Notes under the pieces: model-generated
Seen by the model: only the letters and a program-made list of their open reading frames with translations
Databases searched by the model: none
What the model was told of the DNA's origin: nothing
Part shown: positions 1 to 13,211 of the stretch, piece by piece
How positions within the stretch are numbered: position 1 is the stretch's first letter
How the letters are laid out: every line of letters begins with the position of its first letter
Position numbers and translations under genes: made by a program
Assembly: GCA_022844135.1 (NCBI GenBank)
Contig: JALHMG010000014.1
Location: 39,750 to 103,749 of the forward strand
Reading direction: 5' to 3'
Length of the DNA stretch: 64,000 bases
DNA from: Lysobacterales bacterium
Lineage (GTDB): Bacteria; Pseudomonadota; Gammaproteobacteria; Xanthomonadales; SZUA-5

Positions 1-1407
1 GCTCGCGTGCACGCTGTGCAAGCGGCGCGCGACGTGCGCCGGACACTGGCGGCGCTCAAGGCGCTTGGCGCCGGTGCGCACTACCGAGCCGTGCCCATCG
101 AGGACCGCGAGCGCGTCGCTCAGGCGCTGGCGCAGGTACGCGCCGAACTGGGACCCATCCGCGGCGTAATCCACGCGGCTGGCGTGCTCGCCGATAAGCG
201 CATCGCCGAGAAAACCGATGCGCAGTTCGCCAGTGTATTCGGCACCAAAGTGAACGGGCTGCGGGCATTGCTCGATGCCACCCGCGAGGATCCGCTAAAG
301 CTCCTGGTGGCGTTTTCGTCCGTTTCGGCACGCTGCGGAAACGCCGGCCAAGCCGACTATGCGATGGCCAATGAAGTGTTGAATAAGGTGCTTCAGAGCG
401 AAAAGCGGCGACGTCCGGACTTGCGCGTCAAGGCGCTCGCATGGGGACCGTGGGAAGGCGGCATGGTCAGTCCGGGTCTGCGCGATCGATTCGCCGCGCT
501 CGGCGTGCCGATGATTGCGCTGCCCGCAGGCGCGCACATGTTCGCCCAGGAGATGGCCGACGCTGGTGCACTGGAGCTGGTGCTGGGCGGCGAGCCGCGT
601 GTGCAGGCGCTGCTGTCGAGTGGATCGCAGGCACGCGTCGATGCATTGGAGATTCGTGTCGATTGCAGCAGCCATCCGTGGTTGGCCGGACACAGCATGG
701 CCGGCATGCCGGTACTGCCGGTTGCGCTGATCGCCGAATGGATGGCGCGCGCGGTGCGCAGTTGGCGACCTGGACTGCAACTGCTCGCGTTGCACGAACT
801 CAAGGTGCTCAAGGGCATCCGATTGCGCGGCTTCGAGAACGGCGGCGACCGATTGCGCATCGAAGGTACGCCGCACGCCCCGCGCGCCATGCAGCTGCGC
901 GTACTCGGGGCGCGCGGCGAGGTGCATTACAGTGCGCGCGCCGAACTCGGCGACGCGCCGCTGCTCACGGCGCCGGGGCTGCCGGCCCTCAAACTCGATC
1001 TTTGGCACGGCGCGCCGCTGTACGAGCACTTGTTGTTCCATCGCGACAGCTTCGAACTGATCGAACGTGTCGACGGCGTGTCCGATGTCGGCATTGCGGC
1101 GCAATTGCGTGGCATGGACGTGGCACGCTGGACGGACGAAAGCTGGCACCTTGATGCCGCCGCCATCGATGGCGGTCTGCAGATGGCAGTGCTGTACGGA
1201 CAGCGCATGCTCGGCGGCCCCAATCTGCCGACCTCGATTGCCGAAGTCCGCTGTCACGCTGCGCCCTGCGCCGGTCCGGTCCAGGCCGTGGCCACCAGTC
1301 GTCAGGTCACTGCGACGGCAACCACAATGGACATCGTGTTCGCCGACGCGCGCGGCCAACGCATCGCCGAGCTGATTGGCGTACAGAATCACGCGCTGCC
1401 GGCATGA
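1..1407 (+). CDS. PfaA-like iterative PKS, C-terminal part (KR and dehydratase), 5' truncated by window
   Basis: The reading frame is open from base 1, so this is the tail of a larger multidomain synthase; an internal GTG at 7 is not a real start. The first ~160 residues are the catalytic half of a ketoreductase: HAAGV, then SSVSAR with the catalytic Ser and DYAMANE with the catalytic Tyr, as in PfaA/Pfa2 KR domains. Residues ~215-460 form a polyketide dehydratase-type hotdog region with the HxxxGxxxxP pattern (GHSMAGMPVLP) and a later DxxxQ (IDGGLQ). The KR reduces the beta-keto intermediate and the DH dehydrates it, as in polyunsaturated fatty acid and related secondary-lipid synthases. It overlaps the next synthase gene by 4 bp (ATGA), so the two are co-translated. 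The expected KS, AT and tandem ACP domains would lie to the left. The lipid product cannot be read from this part. Confidence 0.85.
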   Translation, partial: ARVHAVQAARDVRRTLAALKALGAGAHYRAVPIEDRERVAQALAQVRAELGPIRGVIHAAGVLADKRIAEKTDAQFASVFGTKVNGLRALLDATREDPLKLLVAFSSVSARCGNAGQADYAMANEVLNKVLQSEKRRRPDLRVKALAWGPWEGGMVSPGLRDRFAALGVPMIALPAGAHMFAQEMADAGALELVLGGEPRVQALLSSGSQARVDALEIRVDCSSHPWLAGHSMAGMPVLPVALIAEWMARAVRSWRPGLQLLALHELKVLKGIRLRGFENGGDRLRIEGTPHAPRAMQLRVLGARGEVHYSARAELGDAPLLTAPGLPALKLDLWHGAPLYEHLLFHRDSFELIERVDGVSDVGIAAQLRGMDVARWTDESWHLDAAAIDGGLQMAVLYGQRMLGGPNLPTSIAEVRCHAAPCAGPVQAVATSRQVTATATTMDIVFADARGQRIAELIGVQNHALPA

Positions 1408-4400
1408 CGGCAACGATGCTGCCGATTGCCATCGTCGGGCGCGCCTGCGTGCTGCCCGGCGCGCTCAGCCCGCAGGCTTTGTGGCAAGCCGTGATTGAGC
1501 AGCGCGATCTGACGCGCTCGGTGCGCGAGGTTGCCGGCGATCGCTGGCGCATCGATCCGCCAGCGGTGGTTGCCACGAACGCTGCGCCAGATCGCTGCGG
1601 CAGCGATCGCGGCGGTTATGTGGAGGGCTTCCACGCCCTCTGGGACCCGCAGGGATTTGCGATGCCAGCGGCGGAGCTTGTGGGCCTCGATCCGTTAGTC
1701 CATTGGCTGCTGCATTGCGCGCGCGCGGCGTTACGCGATGCGCGCATCGGCGTTGGTGCTGCCTCGGCGCTGCGCGTCGGCGGCGTGTTCGGCAACCTCG
1801 GCTATCCGAGCGCATCGCTGGCGGCTTTCGCCGGCGACATCTGGACGCAAGGCCGCAGCGCCATCGATCCGCGCAATCGCGCAATGAGCGGCGGCACCGC
1901 ACTCATCGCGGCCGAGGCGCTGGGCCTCAGCGCCGGCAGCTATTGCGTGGACGCCGCCTGCGCCACTTCGCTATACGCCATTAAGCTGGCCTGCGATCAA
2001 CTCGCCGATGGCGGCGCCGATGCGATGCTGGCGGGAGCCGTGCAGTGCGCCGACCCACTCTTCCTGCACCAGGGTTTCGGGGCCCTGGGTGCGCTGAGTG
2101 CGACCGGCCAGTCGCGACCTTTTCATCGCGACGCCGATGGATTGCTGCCGGCAGAGGGCTGCGCGATGCTCGTGCTTAAGCGCCTGAGCGATGCGCACCG
2201 CGACGGCGACCGAATCCATGCGGTGATCCGCGGCATCGGCCTTGGCAACGACGGTCGCGGTAAAGGCTTTTTGGCGCCCGACGAGGCTGGCCAGCAGCGT
2301 GCGATGCGCGCGGCATACGCGAATGCCGGCATTGCGCCCGAAGCAGTCTCGCTGCTCGAATGCCACGCCACCGGCACCAGCGTTGGCGATGCCTGCGAAC
2401 TGCGCAGCAGCGCGGCGGTGTTTGCCGGCGCACATAGCTTGGCAATCGGCTCGTTGAAATCCAATCTGGGCCACCCGATCACCGTCGCTGGCGCCGCAGG
2501 CATCATCAAGCTGATCGAAGCGATGCGGCACGGCGTGCGTCCACCCAATCGCACCGTCGACGCGCCGCACCCAGCGTTCGCCCACACGCCTTTTCGGCTG
2601 TTGCAAAGCGCCGAACCCTGGCTGAGCGACGGCCCGCGCGTCGCCGCCATTTCCGCCTTCGGCTTCGGCGGCAACAATGCGCACCTGGTGTTGTCCGACG
2701 ATGCCGCGCCGGCACGCTCATCGGTTCGACGGGTACCGGCCTCGGGCGTGGTCTCAACGCCGCGAAAACCAGGATCCGGCGACGATTGCTTGAGTGCCGA
2801 TTTCGTTTCGCGCGGTGCCTCGACGGCCACAAGACCTGAACTTCTCGCCCTGACCGGCCTTGGCATCAAGGCAGGCAATACGGCCGACCGCCACGCCTTC
2901 GCGGCTGCGCTGTTCTCCGGCCCAGCGCTGGAGCGGGCGATGACCAGCATCGACATCGATCTTGCGTCCTCACGTTTCCCGCCGAACGACCTGAAGCAAA
3001 CGCTACCGCAACAACTTGCGCTGCTCAGCGCCGCGCAACAGGCGCTCGCCGAGCTTCCAGCCTTGCCGCAGAACACCGCCGTGTTGATCGGCATGGAGCC
3101 GGATGCAAACGTTGCTCGCTTCGGTCTGCGCTGGCGCCTGGGCGAAGCGCGCGCGGCCAGCGCCTGGATCGCCGCGGCAAAGGACGCGGTGATCGCGCCG
3201 CTGCAAGCAGCAGGTGTCGTCGGTTGCATGCCCAACATGCCCGCGAATCGAGTGAGCTCGCAGCTCGACTGCATCGGCCCGGCGTACACCGTTCAAGCCG
3301 GCCCAGAATCGGGGCTACGCGCACTGAGCATCGCCAGTCGCGCACTTTCGACCGGCGAAATCGATGCGGCTATCGTCGGCGCCGTCGATCTTTGCTGCGA
3401 AGCGGTGACAAGAGCCAGCGGAAACACCGAACCTGGGGACGCCGCAATCGTCTGGGTCTTGAAGCGCAAATCCGATGCCGAGCGCGACGGTGACGCGGTG
3501 TTGGCGTGGCTGGAGCCAGCCGATTCGAAACCGCAGTCGTCCCCGGATACGGCCAGACCCACCAACCTTGCGTCGACAATCGCCGAAGTTCAGTCGATGG
3601 AAGCCCGGTCTCGCGAGACTGATCGGATTTCCGAGCTACCGAAGACCTCGTCGCTGACCGGCGACTGCGGAGCTGCCGGGGAGCTGCTTCGCGCCAGCGT
3701 TGGTGCGCTGATGCTGATGCATCGACGAGCGCTCGACGGCCGCCCCTGGCTTAGCGCCACGCCGAGGGCATTGCGCATCGGGGCTGATCTGATCCTGCAC
3801 GAGGCTGCGGCCTGTCCGCTGCCGGTTGCGTCGCGTTTGCACGTTTATGCCGGTGCCGACAAGGCCGCCGTGATTGCAGCCGTTCGCGACCATCGCCCGT
3901 CACTGGTCGGTCCTGCGCGCGCCGTACTGATCGCCGCCGACGCCGACTTGCCCGCGGTCCGCGCCCGCGCACTCGCGCACCTTTGCGACGGCGCGCCTGC
4001 GGGCGCCAACGTGTACTTCAGCGAGCGACCGATCGACGGCGAAATCGCCTTCGTGTTTGCCGGCGCGGGTGCCTCCTACCCTGGGATGGGGCGCGAGTTC
4101 CTGGAGCGCTACCCTGCCCTGCTCGACAGGCTCGCAGCACGCAGCCGGCGACTGCTCACGGCGCTCGACTGGACCGTTGATGGCACAGCGAAACCGAGCG
4201 CAATCCAGCAATTGTGGGGCGCCTCGGCCCTATCGCAACTGCATCTGGAGTTCAGCGAAGCGCTCGGCCTGCGCGCCGACGCATGGCTCGGTTACTCGTC
4301 CGGGGAAACCAACGCCCTGGTGGCTGCCGGCGTGTGGACCGACCCGGACGCGCTGATGGACGAGATGGACCAGACGGCGCTGATTACCACCCAGCTGGGC

Positions 4401-7400
4401 GGCGAGTTTGCTGCCGTAGCGCCGCAATGGAATGGCCCGGTGCGCTGGGCGAGCTGGAACATCAGTGCGCCCGTCGATGAGGTGCGCGCCGCGATCGGCG
4501 ATCTCGCATACGTGCATCTGGCGATCATCAACGCCGATAACGACTGCCTGATCGCTGGTGATGCGCACGCATGCGATATTGCTGTCGCGCGGCTCGGCGC
4601 TGCGCGCTGCATCGCGCTCGATTACCCCATTGCCGTGCACGTTCCGGAACTGCATGCGGTGCGCGACACCTGGTATCGCCTGCACCTGCGCGCGAGCTTC
4701 GCGCCACGATCCGGCCGCGTGTATTCCACCGCCAATGGCTGCGCGTACACGCCATCCAGTGCCGCCTGCGCGCAAGCGATTCTCGATCAGGCCGAGCGCA
4801 CACTCGATCTGCGTCCGGTGGTGCAGCAAGCCTGGAACGATGGCGTGCGCATATTCATCGAACATGGCCCCGGCGGCACCTTCGCGCGCGCCATCCGCAG
4901 CATTCTCGGCGAGCGCGAGGCGCTGGTCGTGAGTCTGGATCGCAAAGGCAGCGATGGCTCTCTCGGTGCGGCTGCCGCGTTGCTGGCCGCGGGGGTTGCA
5001 GTCGATATCGAAGCGCTGCACGCGACGCTCGATGTTCCGAGCGCGCCAATCGCGCAACGCCCTCTGCAGCTGCCAGCACATTGGCCGATCATCGAATGGC
5101 CGGTGGAGACCATGACCCCGGCGCCCGCACTGCCTGACCTGGAAAGCGCCATCGACGATGCGCCCGTTCGTCATTCCAGCGGACGTAGGGATCCAACACC
5201 TTCGATCTCGCCACTTGAGGCCAGGCAAAGTCAGGGCAAATCCGCTTCGTCGGGCATGACGGCCGGTTCGCCCACCGAGACCTTCGAGCTATCCATCGCT
5301 GCCTCGGTCGCGGCAACGCTTGCCGAACTCGCCGACCAACACAGGCGCCACATCGCACTCTGCACCGCCGCGCATCAGCAATTCCTCGCGATGCGCGCGC
5401 GCGGGCAAGAACTGCTTTTCAGGGTCCATTCCCAGCCCGCGACCCAGGAACGCCAAGTTGCGCTCGCTGTTGACCTGGCGTTGCCGCCAGAGGCACGCAA
5501 CCCGAACTGTGCCGCGCGCAGCTCGGGATTCCAACAAGGCACTGCAACGCCCTTATTCGATCGCGCGGCACTCAAGGTCCACGCCAGCGGTCGAATCTCC
5601 GAGATCTTCGGCGCGGATTTCGCCGCTCAGGACGCCTACGTGCGCCAGGTGCGCATGCCGCAGCCGCCGCTGCTGCTCGCCGATCGCGTCGTCGAACTCG
5701 ATGGCGCTCCAGGCAGCATGGGCAAAGGCCGGATCGTCACCGAAACCGATGTCGACAACCATGCCTGGGCACTGCATGCCGGTCGTCTTGGGGCGGGTGT
5801 CTTGATCGAGGCCGGACAGGCCGATCTGCTGCTGATTTCCTGGCTCGGCGTCGACGCCCACAATCGCGGCGAACGCGTCTATCGCTTGCTCGGTTGCGAG
5901 CTGACCTATCACGGCGACTTGCCCTTTGTGGGCGACACGCTACGTTTCGACATCCACATCGACGGCCACGCCGTGCAAAACGACGTGCGTCTGATGTTCT
6001 TCCACTCCGATTGTGTTAATGGCGATCGCCAGCAGCTTTCCGTGCGCCAAGGACAAGCCGGATTTTTCAGCGACGAAGAATTAGCCGCCTCCATGGGATG
6101 TTTGTGGCGACCGGAGACGCAGGCCATCGTCGCGCAGCCCAGGCTCGATCCGCCGCTGGTGGCGTGCACGCGAACGGCGCTCGATCGCGCACTTCTGGAA
6201 GCATTCGCCGAGGGCGACGCTGCCACATGCTTCGGCCCCGGCTTCGAGTTAGCGCACACCCACACACGCACACCGGGAATCGGTAAAGGTCGATTGTTGC
6301 TGCTCGATCGGGTCACGCAACTGCAGCCAGAAGGAGGCCCCTGGCGCCGCGGCTACCTGCGAGCCGAACTCGACATCCACCCCAACCAGTGGTTTTTCGA
6401 GGGCCATTTCAAGAACGACCCGTGCATGCCCGGCACATTGATGTTCGAGGCCTGCTTGCAAGCGATGGCGATCGTCCTGGCCTCCGGCGGCCACACGCTC
6501 AAGCGCGACGGCTGGCGTTTCCAGCCTGTGCCCGAACTGCCTTATCAATTGCAGTGCCGTGGCCAGGTGACACCGCGCTCGAAGCTGCTGGTCACTGAAG
6601 TCTTCGTCGAGGAACTAATAGCCGCGCCCGTACCTACCGTGTATGCGGATCTGCTGTGTAGTGTCGATGGCCTGAAAGCCTTTCATGCCCGGCGCGTTGC
6701 CTTGCAACTGGTGCCGGATTGGCCGCTGGATGAACTTGAGGTGTCGCTCGCAAGTTTCGACGACGCATCAGCCGCAACCGCAACAAGCCCCAACTTCACC
6801 GCCAGAGCTGCGGACGAAGTCGATCGAACGACGAGGCCAGCGGTGGACATGGTACCCGTCGTGGACGGCTTCCGCTTCGATCGCCGCAGCCTTCTGGCTT
6901 GCGCGCTCGGCCGTCCGTCCGACGCCTTCGGCCCGATGTATCGACGCTTCAACAACGGGCAGCGTGTGGCGCGCCTGCCGAGCCCACCCTATCACTTCAT
7001 CACGCGAATTGCGCAGATCGACGGCGCGATCGGCGTCATGAAAAAAGGCGCGAGAGTGGTCGCCGAGTACGATGTGCCCGATCACGCCTGGTACTTTGAA
7101 GCAAACCATGGCGCAATGCCCTTTGCAGTGTTGCTGGAAGCCGCATTGCAACCCTGCGGCTGGCTGTCCAGTTACGTAGGCTCGGCACTGAGCGCCGAAA
7201 CTGAGCTCGGTTTTCGCAATCTCGATGGCGAGGGCGAAGTTCTGCTGGCACTCGAACCTGGCTCCGGCACGCTCATTACCGAAGTCGAACTCACCGATGT
7301 CTCGGCCAGTGCCGGCATGATCATCGAGAGCTTCAGCGTGCGCTGCCGTTTGAACGGGCGCGATGTGTATCGGCTGCGCACCGTGTTCGGCTTCTTCCCG

Positions 7401-7952
7401 CCAGAGGCGCTTGCGGCGCAGGCCGGGCTGCCAGCGAACGTTGCGCATCGCGAGCTGCTGGAACTCACCCAATTCCAGGCCGCGGGATCGACACCCGCCT
7501 CACTCCCCACCGGCATGCTCCGCATGCTCGATCGCATTGAAGGCTGGTGGCCCCACGCGGGCGCCGCCGGACTCGGACGGGTGCGCGCCGCCAAAGACGT
7601 CGATTCGCGCGACTGGTTCTTCAAGGCGCATTTCTTCCAAGACCCGGTGCAACCGGGATCGTTGGGGTTGGAGGCGATGCTGCAGACGCTGCAGTGGGTG
7701 CTGTCGCAAGATGCGCAGGTTCGCAACATGCACGCACCGCGATTCGAATCGATCGCACTCCACAAGCCGCACGCCTGGAAGTATCGCGGGCAAGTCCTGC
7801 CGCATCATCGCTGTATGCAAGTGACGTTGGAGGTGACCGACCGCGGCACCGATGCGCGCGGCGTGTACGCGATTGGCGATGCCAGCCTGTGGGTCGACGG
7901 GCAGCGAATCTACGAAGCGCGCGGTCTGGGCGTTCGCGCCATCGGGCGATGA
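1404..7952 (+). CDS. PfaC/Pfa3-like PUFA-type synthase: KS-CLF-AT-four hotdog dehydratase domains
   Basis: A 2182-residue multidomain synthase. KS: residues ~5-430, Cys186 in DAACATS, His321 in ECHATGT, Lys352 and His357 in KSNLGH. Chain-length-factor-like second KS: ~480-700, where the Cys position is replaced (TVQAGPES). Acyltransferase: ~880-1190, active Ser965 in GYSSGE. A long linker follows, then four FabA-like hotdog folds: ~1412-1620 (IEAGQADLLL, lacks the HF motif), ~1626-1772 (His1668 in EGHFKNDPCMPG), ~1816-2005 (NHGAMPF), ~2033-2182 (His2076 in KAHFFQDPVQPG). This is the pseudo-DH1/DH1/pseudo-DH2/DH2 tetradomain known from PfaC. An AT inside the PfaC protein is the myxobacterial Pfa3 arrangement rather than the marine one with a separate PfaB, but no C-terminal acylglycerol-phosphate acyltransferase is present. 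It sits downstream of the KR-DH protein with a 4-bp overlap. PfaD-type enoyl reductase and PfaE-type PPTase are not in the window. Confidence 0.88.
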   Translation: MTATMLPIAIVGRACVLPGALSPQALWQAVIEQRDLTRSVREVAGDRWRIDPPAVVATNAAPDRCGSDRGGYVEGFHALWDPQGFAMPAAELVGLDPLVHWLLHCARAALRDARIGVGAASALRVGGVFGNLGYPSASLAAFAGDIWTQGRSAIDPRNRAMSGGTALIAAEALGLSAGSYCVDAACATSLYAIKLACDQLADGGADAMLAGAVQCADPLFLHQGFGALGALSATGQSRPFHRDADGLLPAEGCAMLVLKRLSDAHRDGDRIHAVIRGIGLGNDGRGKGFLAPDEAGQQRAMRAAYANAGIAPEAVSLLECHATGTSVGDACELRSSAAVFAGAHSLAIGSLKSNLGHPITVAGAAGIIKLIEAMRHGVRPPNRTVDAPHPAFAHTPFRLLQSAEPWLSDGPRVAAISAFGFGGNNAHLVLSDDAAPARSSVRRVPASGVVSTPRKPGSGDDCLSADFVSRGASTATRPELLALTGLGIKAGNTADRHAFAAALFSGPALERAMTSIDIDLASSRFPPNDLKQTLPQQLALLSAAQQALAELPALPQNTAVLIGMEPDANVARFGLRWRLGEARAASAWIAAAKDAVIAPLQAAGVVGCMPNMPANRVSSQLDCIGPAYTVQAGPESGLRALSIASRALSTGEIDAAIVGAVDLCCEAVTRASGNTEPGDAAIVWVLKRKSDAERDGDAVLAWLEPADSKPQSSPDTARPTNLASTIAEVQSMEARSRETDRISELPKTSSLTGDCGAAGELLRASVGALMLMHRRALDGRPWLSATPRALRIGADLILHEAAACPLPVASRLHVYAGADKAAVIAAVRDHRPSLVGPARAVLIAADADLPAVRARALAHLCDGAPAGANVYFSERPIDGEIAFVFAGAGASYPGMGREFLERYPALLDRLAARSRRLLTALDWTVDGTAKPSAIQQLWGASALSQLHLEFSEALGLRADAWLGYSSGETNALVAAGVWTDPDALMDEMDQTALITTQLGGEFAAVAPQWNGPVRWASWNISAPVDEVRAAIGDLAYVHLAIINADNDCLIAGDAHACDIAVARLGAARCIALDYPIAVHVPELHAVRDTWYRLHLRASFAPRSGRVYSTANGCAYTPSSAACAQAILDQAERTLDLRPVVQQAWNDGVRIFIEHGPGGTFARAIRSILGEREALVVSLDRKGSDGSLGAAAALLAAGVAVDIEALHATLDVPSAPIAQRPLQLPAHWPIIEWPVETMTPAPALPDLESAIDDAPVRHSSGRRDPTPSISPLEARQSQGKSASSGMTAGSPTETFELSIAASVAATLAELADQHRRHIALCTAAHQQFLAMRARGQELLFRVHSQPATQERQVALAVDLALPPEARNPNCAARSSGFQQGTATPLFDRAALKVHASGRISEIFGADFAAQDAYVRQVRMPQPPLLLADRVVELDGAPGSMGKGRIVTETDVDNHAWALHAGRLGAGVLIEAGQADLLLISWLGVDAHNRGERVYRLLGCELTYHGDLPFVGDTLRFDIHIDGHAVQNDVRLMFFHSDCVNGDRQQLSVRQGQAGFFSDEELAASMGCLWRPETQAIVAQPRLDPPLVACTRTALDRALLEAFAEGDAATCFGPGFELAHTHTRTPGIGKGRLLLLDRVTQLQPEGGPWRRGYLRAELDIHPNQWFFEGHFKNDPCMPGTLMFEACLQAMAIVLASGGHTLKRDGWRFQPVPELPYQLQCRGQVTPRSKLLVTEVFVEELIAAPVPTVYADLLCSVDGLKAFHARRVALQLVPDWPLDELEVSLASFDDASAATATSPNFTARAADEVDRTTRPAVDMVPVVDGFRFDRRSLLACALGRPSDAFGPMYRRFNNGQRVARLPSPPYHFITRIAQIDGAIGVMKKGARVVAEYDVPDHAWYFEANHGAMPFAVLLEAALQPCGWLSSYVGSALSAETELGFRNLDGEGEVLLALEPGSGTLITEVELTDVSASAGMIIESFSVRCRLNGRDVYRLRTVFGFFPPEALAAQAGLPANVAHRELLELTQFQAAGSTPASLPTGMLRMLDRIEGWWPHAGAAGLGRVRAAKDVDSRDWFFKAHFFQDPVQPGSLGLEAMLQTLQWVLSQDAQVRNMHAPRFESIALHKPHAWKYRGQVLPHHRCMQVTLEVTDRGTDARGVYAIGDASLWVDGQRIYEARGLGVRAIGR

Positions 7953-8060
7953 CCGTAGATCAGCATGTGCTGGTCAGGACATGCTACGGCGGTGAGAATC
8001 CGGTCAACCAAATTGACCTTGCAACGTTGAGCCCGCGATTCGTTGGGCGAGAACACACCG

Positions 8061-9026
8061 ATGCAGACCACGACAAGCCGCCATTCGCCACTCGCAGGCC
8101 GCTGGATGCTGATCGCAATTGGGCTGCTCGTTGCTCCCGGATGGGCGCACGCGCAGTCGCCTGTCTGGGTCACACCCGCGGTCAACGCCCCCAACGTGAC
8201 CCGTCAGCTGTTCTTCAGCGCCGCAGTCGGTGCGCAGGTCAGCTATCACGTCTACCTGCCGGACGAGTACGCGCAAAACCCGACGGCCCGTTATCCGGTG
8301 CTCTATTACCTGCACGGCTCCGGTAGCGTGCTGCCCGGCATCGCGCCAATGTCCGCGCAGTTCGATCTGGCCATCGAGCAGGGCCATTTGCCGCCGTTGA
8401 TCGTGGTATTCCCGAATGGCCAGCCCTATGGCATGTGGTGCGATGCGCACAACGGTTCGCAACCCGTGGAATCGATGGTCATTCATGACCTGATTCCGGA
8501 GGTCGACACGCGCTTTCGGACCGACGCTCACTGGCGCGCGCGTCTCGTCGATGGCTTCAGCATGGGCGGCTATGGCGCGGCGCGATTCGGCTTGAAGCAC
8601 CAGGATAAATTCGCCGCTTTCTCGATGCTCGGCGCCGGTCCGCTGCAGCTGGATTTTCTGGCCAACGATCCCGGCCTGGCGCCGCTCGCGCTGCGCGAAC
8701 GAATCTTGCTGGAGGTCTACGGCAATTCGCTGGAGATCTTCGAAGCACAAAGCCCGTGGCGCCTGGCGCAGGCGCAGCAAGCGGTATTGCGGCGCGGCTA
8801 TCCGATTCGCCAGATCATCGGCAGCGCGGACTCGACGCTGCCGGCAAACCAGGCCTTCCACCAGCACCTGTTGGCACTCCCGGTGATCCATCAGTACGTG
8901 GAAGCGCCGGGCGTGGGTCACGATGTGCTCGGCCTGATTGAAGCGCTGGGACCCGCCTTCTTCCACTTCCACCGCGATGCGCTACGCAGCGCCGATGTGT
9001 TCATGGCCAGCGACTTCGAATCCTGA
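8061..9026 (+). CDS. Secreted alpha/beta-hydrolase, esterase D / antigen-85-like family
   Basis: About 321 residues. An upstream in-frame TTG at 8043 exists, but ATG 8061 has GGGCGAG about 9 bases before it and gives a normal signal peptide: basic start, hydrophobic stretch LIAIGLLVAPGW, cleavage after AHA. The mature part has a putative-esterase fold: YLPDEY, YYLHGSGS (oxyanion region), nucleophile Ser in GFSMGGYG, a probable acid in SADSTL and a catalytic His in GVGHDVLG. The enzyme should act in the periplasm or outside the cell on an ester substrate that cannot be predicted. It lies 108 bp after the synthase on the same strand, so co-transcription is possible, but the family is not a known part of PUFA clusters. 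Confidence 0.8.
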   Translation: MQTTTSRHSPLAGRWMLIAIGLLVAPGWAHAQSPVWVTPAVNAPNVTRQLFFSAAVGAQVSYHVYLPDEYAQNPTARYPVLYYLHGSGSVLPGIAPMSAQFDLAIEQGHLPPLIVVFPNGQPYGMWCDAHNGSQPVESMVIHDLIPEVDTRFRTDAHWRARLVDGFSMGGYGAARFGLKHQDKFAAFSMLGAGPLQLDFLANDPGLAPLALRERILLEVYGNSLEIFEAQSPWRLAQAQQAVLRRGYPIRQIIGSADSTLPANQAFHQHLLALPVIHQYVEAPGVGHDVLGLIEALGPAFFHFHRDALRSADVFMASDFES

Positions 9027-9040
9027 CCGCTCGCAGGCCA

Positions 9041-12535
<3,495 letters not shown>

Positions 12536-12689
12536 CAGTACGGGGTTCGACAGCGAGATGGGACGGCCCAGGTGGCGGAGGCTACAAGGCGCCGCCAGCG
12601 GGGCGCGGAATATAGCATTGCCCCCCGCTTGCACCTGACCAAGGCAAACGGTCATGATCCGCGCGGGGATTTGCGCCGAAGGAAACGCG

Positions 12690-13127
12690 ATGAACGACAT
12701 GAACCTGGCCCTTGCCGGCGCCGTAATCGTCGTGATCATTTTGATGGCCGTTGGCTGGGTGCGACGAGATCGCGCGTACAAAGCAAAACGGCAATTGGAA
12801 GTCGAACAATTGCCCAAGCGCGTGACCAATCCCAAAGATCACAAGGAGCTGCGTACGCTCAAGATTTGGGAGCTGAAGACCGATGAAACGCCCACCAAAT
12901 GCACCTGGGCGCGGGAATGGTCCAATCGCCGCTTTCCCACCGAGAACGCGATTCCGCTTCCGGCAGTCGGCTGCACGCAGGATTGTCACTGCAAATACAA
13001 GCCTGTGCCCGATTCGCGTCAACGCAAACGTCGCGCCGGAACGGCGGAGTCCGGCATGGAATTCACCACCGCCGGCGATCGGCGAGCCGGCGGACGGCGC
13101 AAGGAAGATAACTGGGGGAACAAATAG
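12690..13127 (+). CDS. Small membrane-anchored protein with a C-terminal cysteine cluster, function unknown
   Basis: 145 residues from ATG 12690, preceded by GAAGGA at about the right distance; an ATG 36 bases upstream is in frame but lacks a good site. One N-terminal transmembrane helix (about residues 5-24, LALAGAVIVVIILMAVGW) is followed by a basic, hydrophilic tail. The tail contains one Cys near TKCTW and a CTQDCHC cluster, which could bind a metal or an Fe-S cluster or form disulfides; the N-in orientation suggested by the Arg/Lys-rich stretch after the helix would place it in the cytoplasm. It is transcribed divergently from smc with 154 bp between them and is upstream of the TatD-family gene. 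I do not recognise the family. Confidence 0.7.
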   Translation: MNDMNLALAGAVIVVIILMAVGWVRRDRAYKAKRQLEVEQLPKRVTNPKDHKELRTLKIWELKTDETPTKCTWAREWSNRRFPTENAIPLPAVGCTQDCHCKYKPVPDSRQRKRRAGTAESGMEFTTAGDRRAGGRRKEDNWGNK

Positions 13128-13211
13128 CCTTTGGTTGATGGTTCTTGGTTGAAGAGCGCGCCGAATGAGCGCTTTATGCCGGTGTCTTGACGCCTCCTGG
13201 ACAGCTCCTTG

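Noticed and set aside
295..1413. 372-codon open frame on the minus strand over the KR-DH part
   Set aside because: The plus strand has KR and DH motifs; the minus frame is a shadow.
12598..12628. GCGGGG/CCCCGC inverted repeat between smc and the small membrane protein
   Set aside because: Only 6 bp with an 19-base loop in GC-rich DNA; not convincing as an operator or terminator.
13155..13173. AGCGC/GCGCT hairpin followed by TTTAT before the TatD gene
   Set aside because: 5-bp stem only and within GC-rich sequence; too weak to call a terminator.
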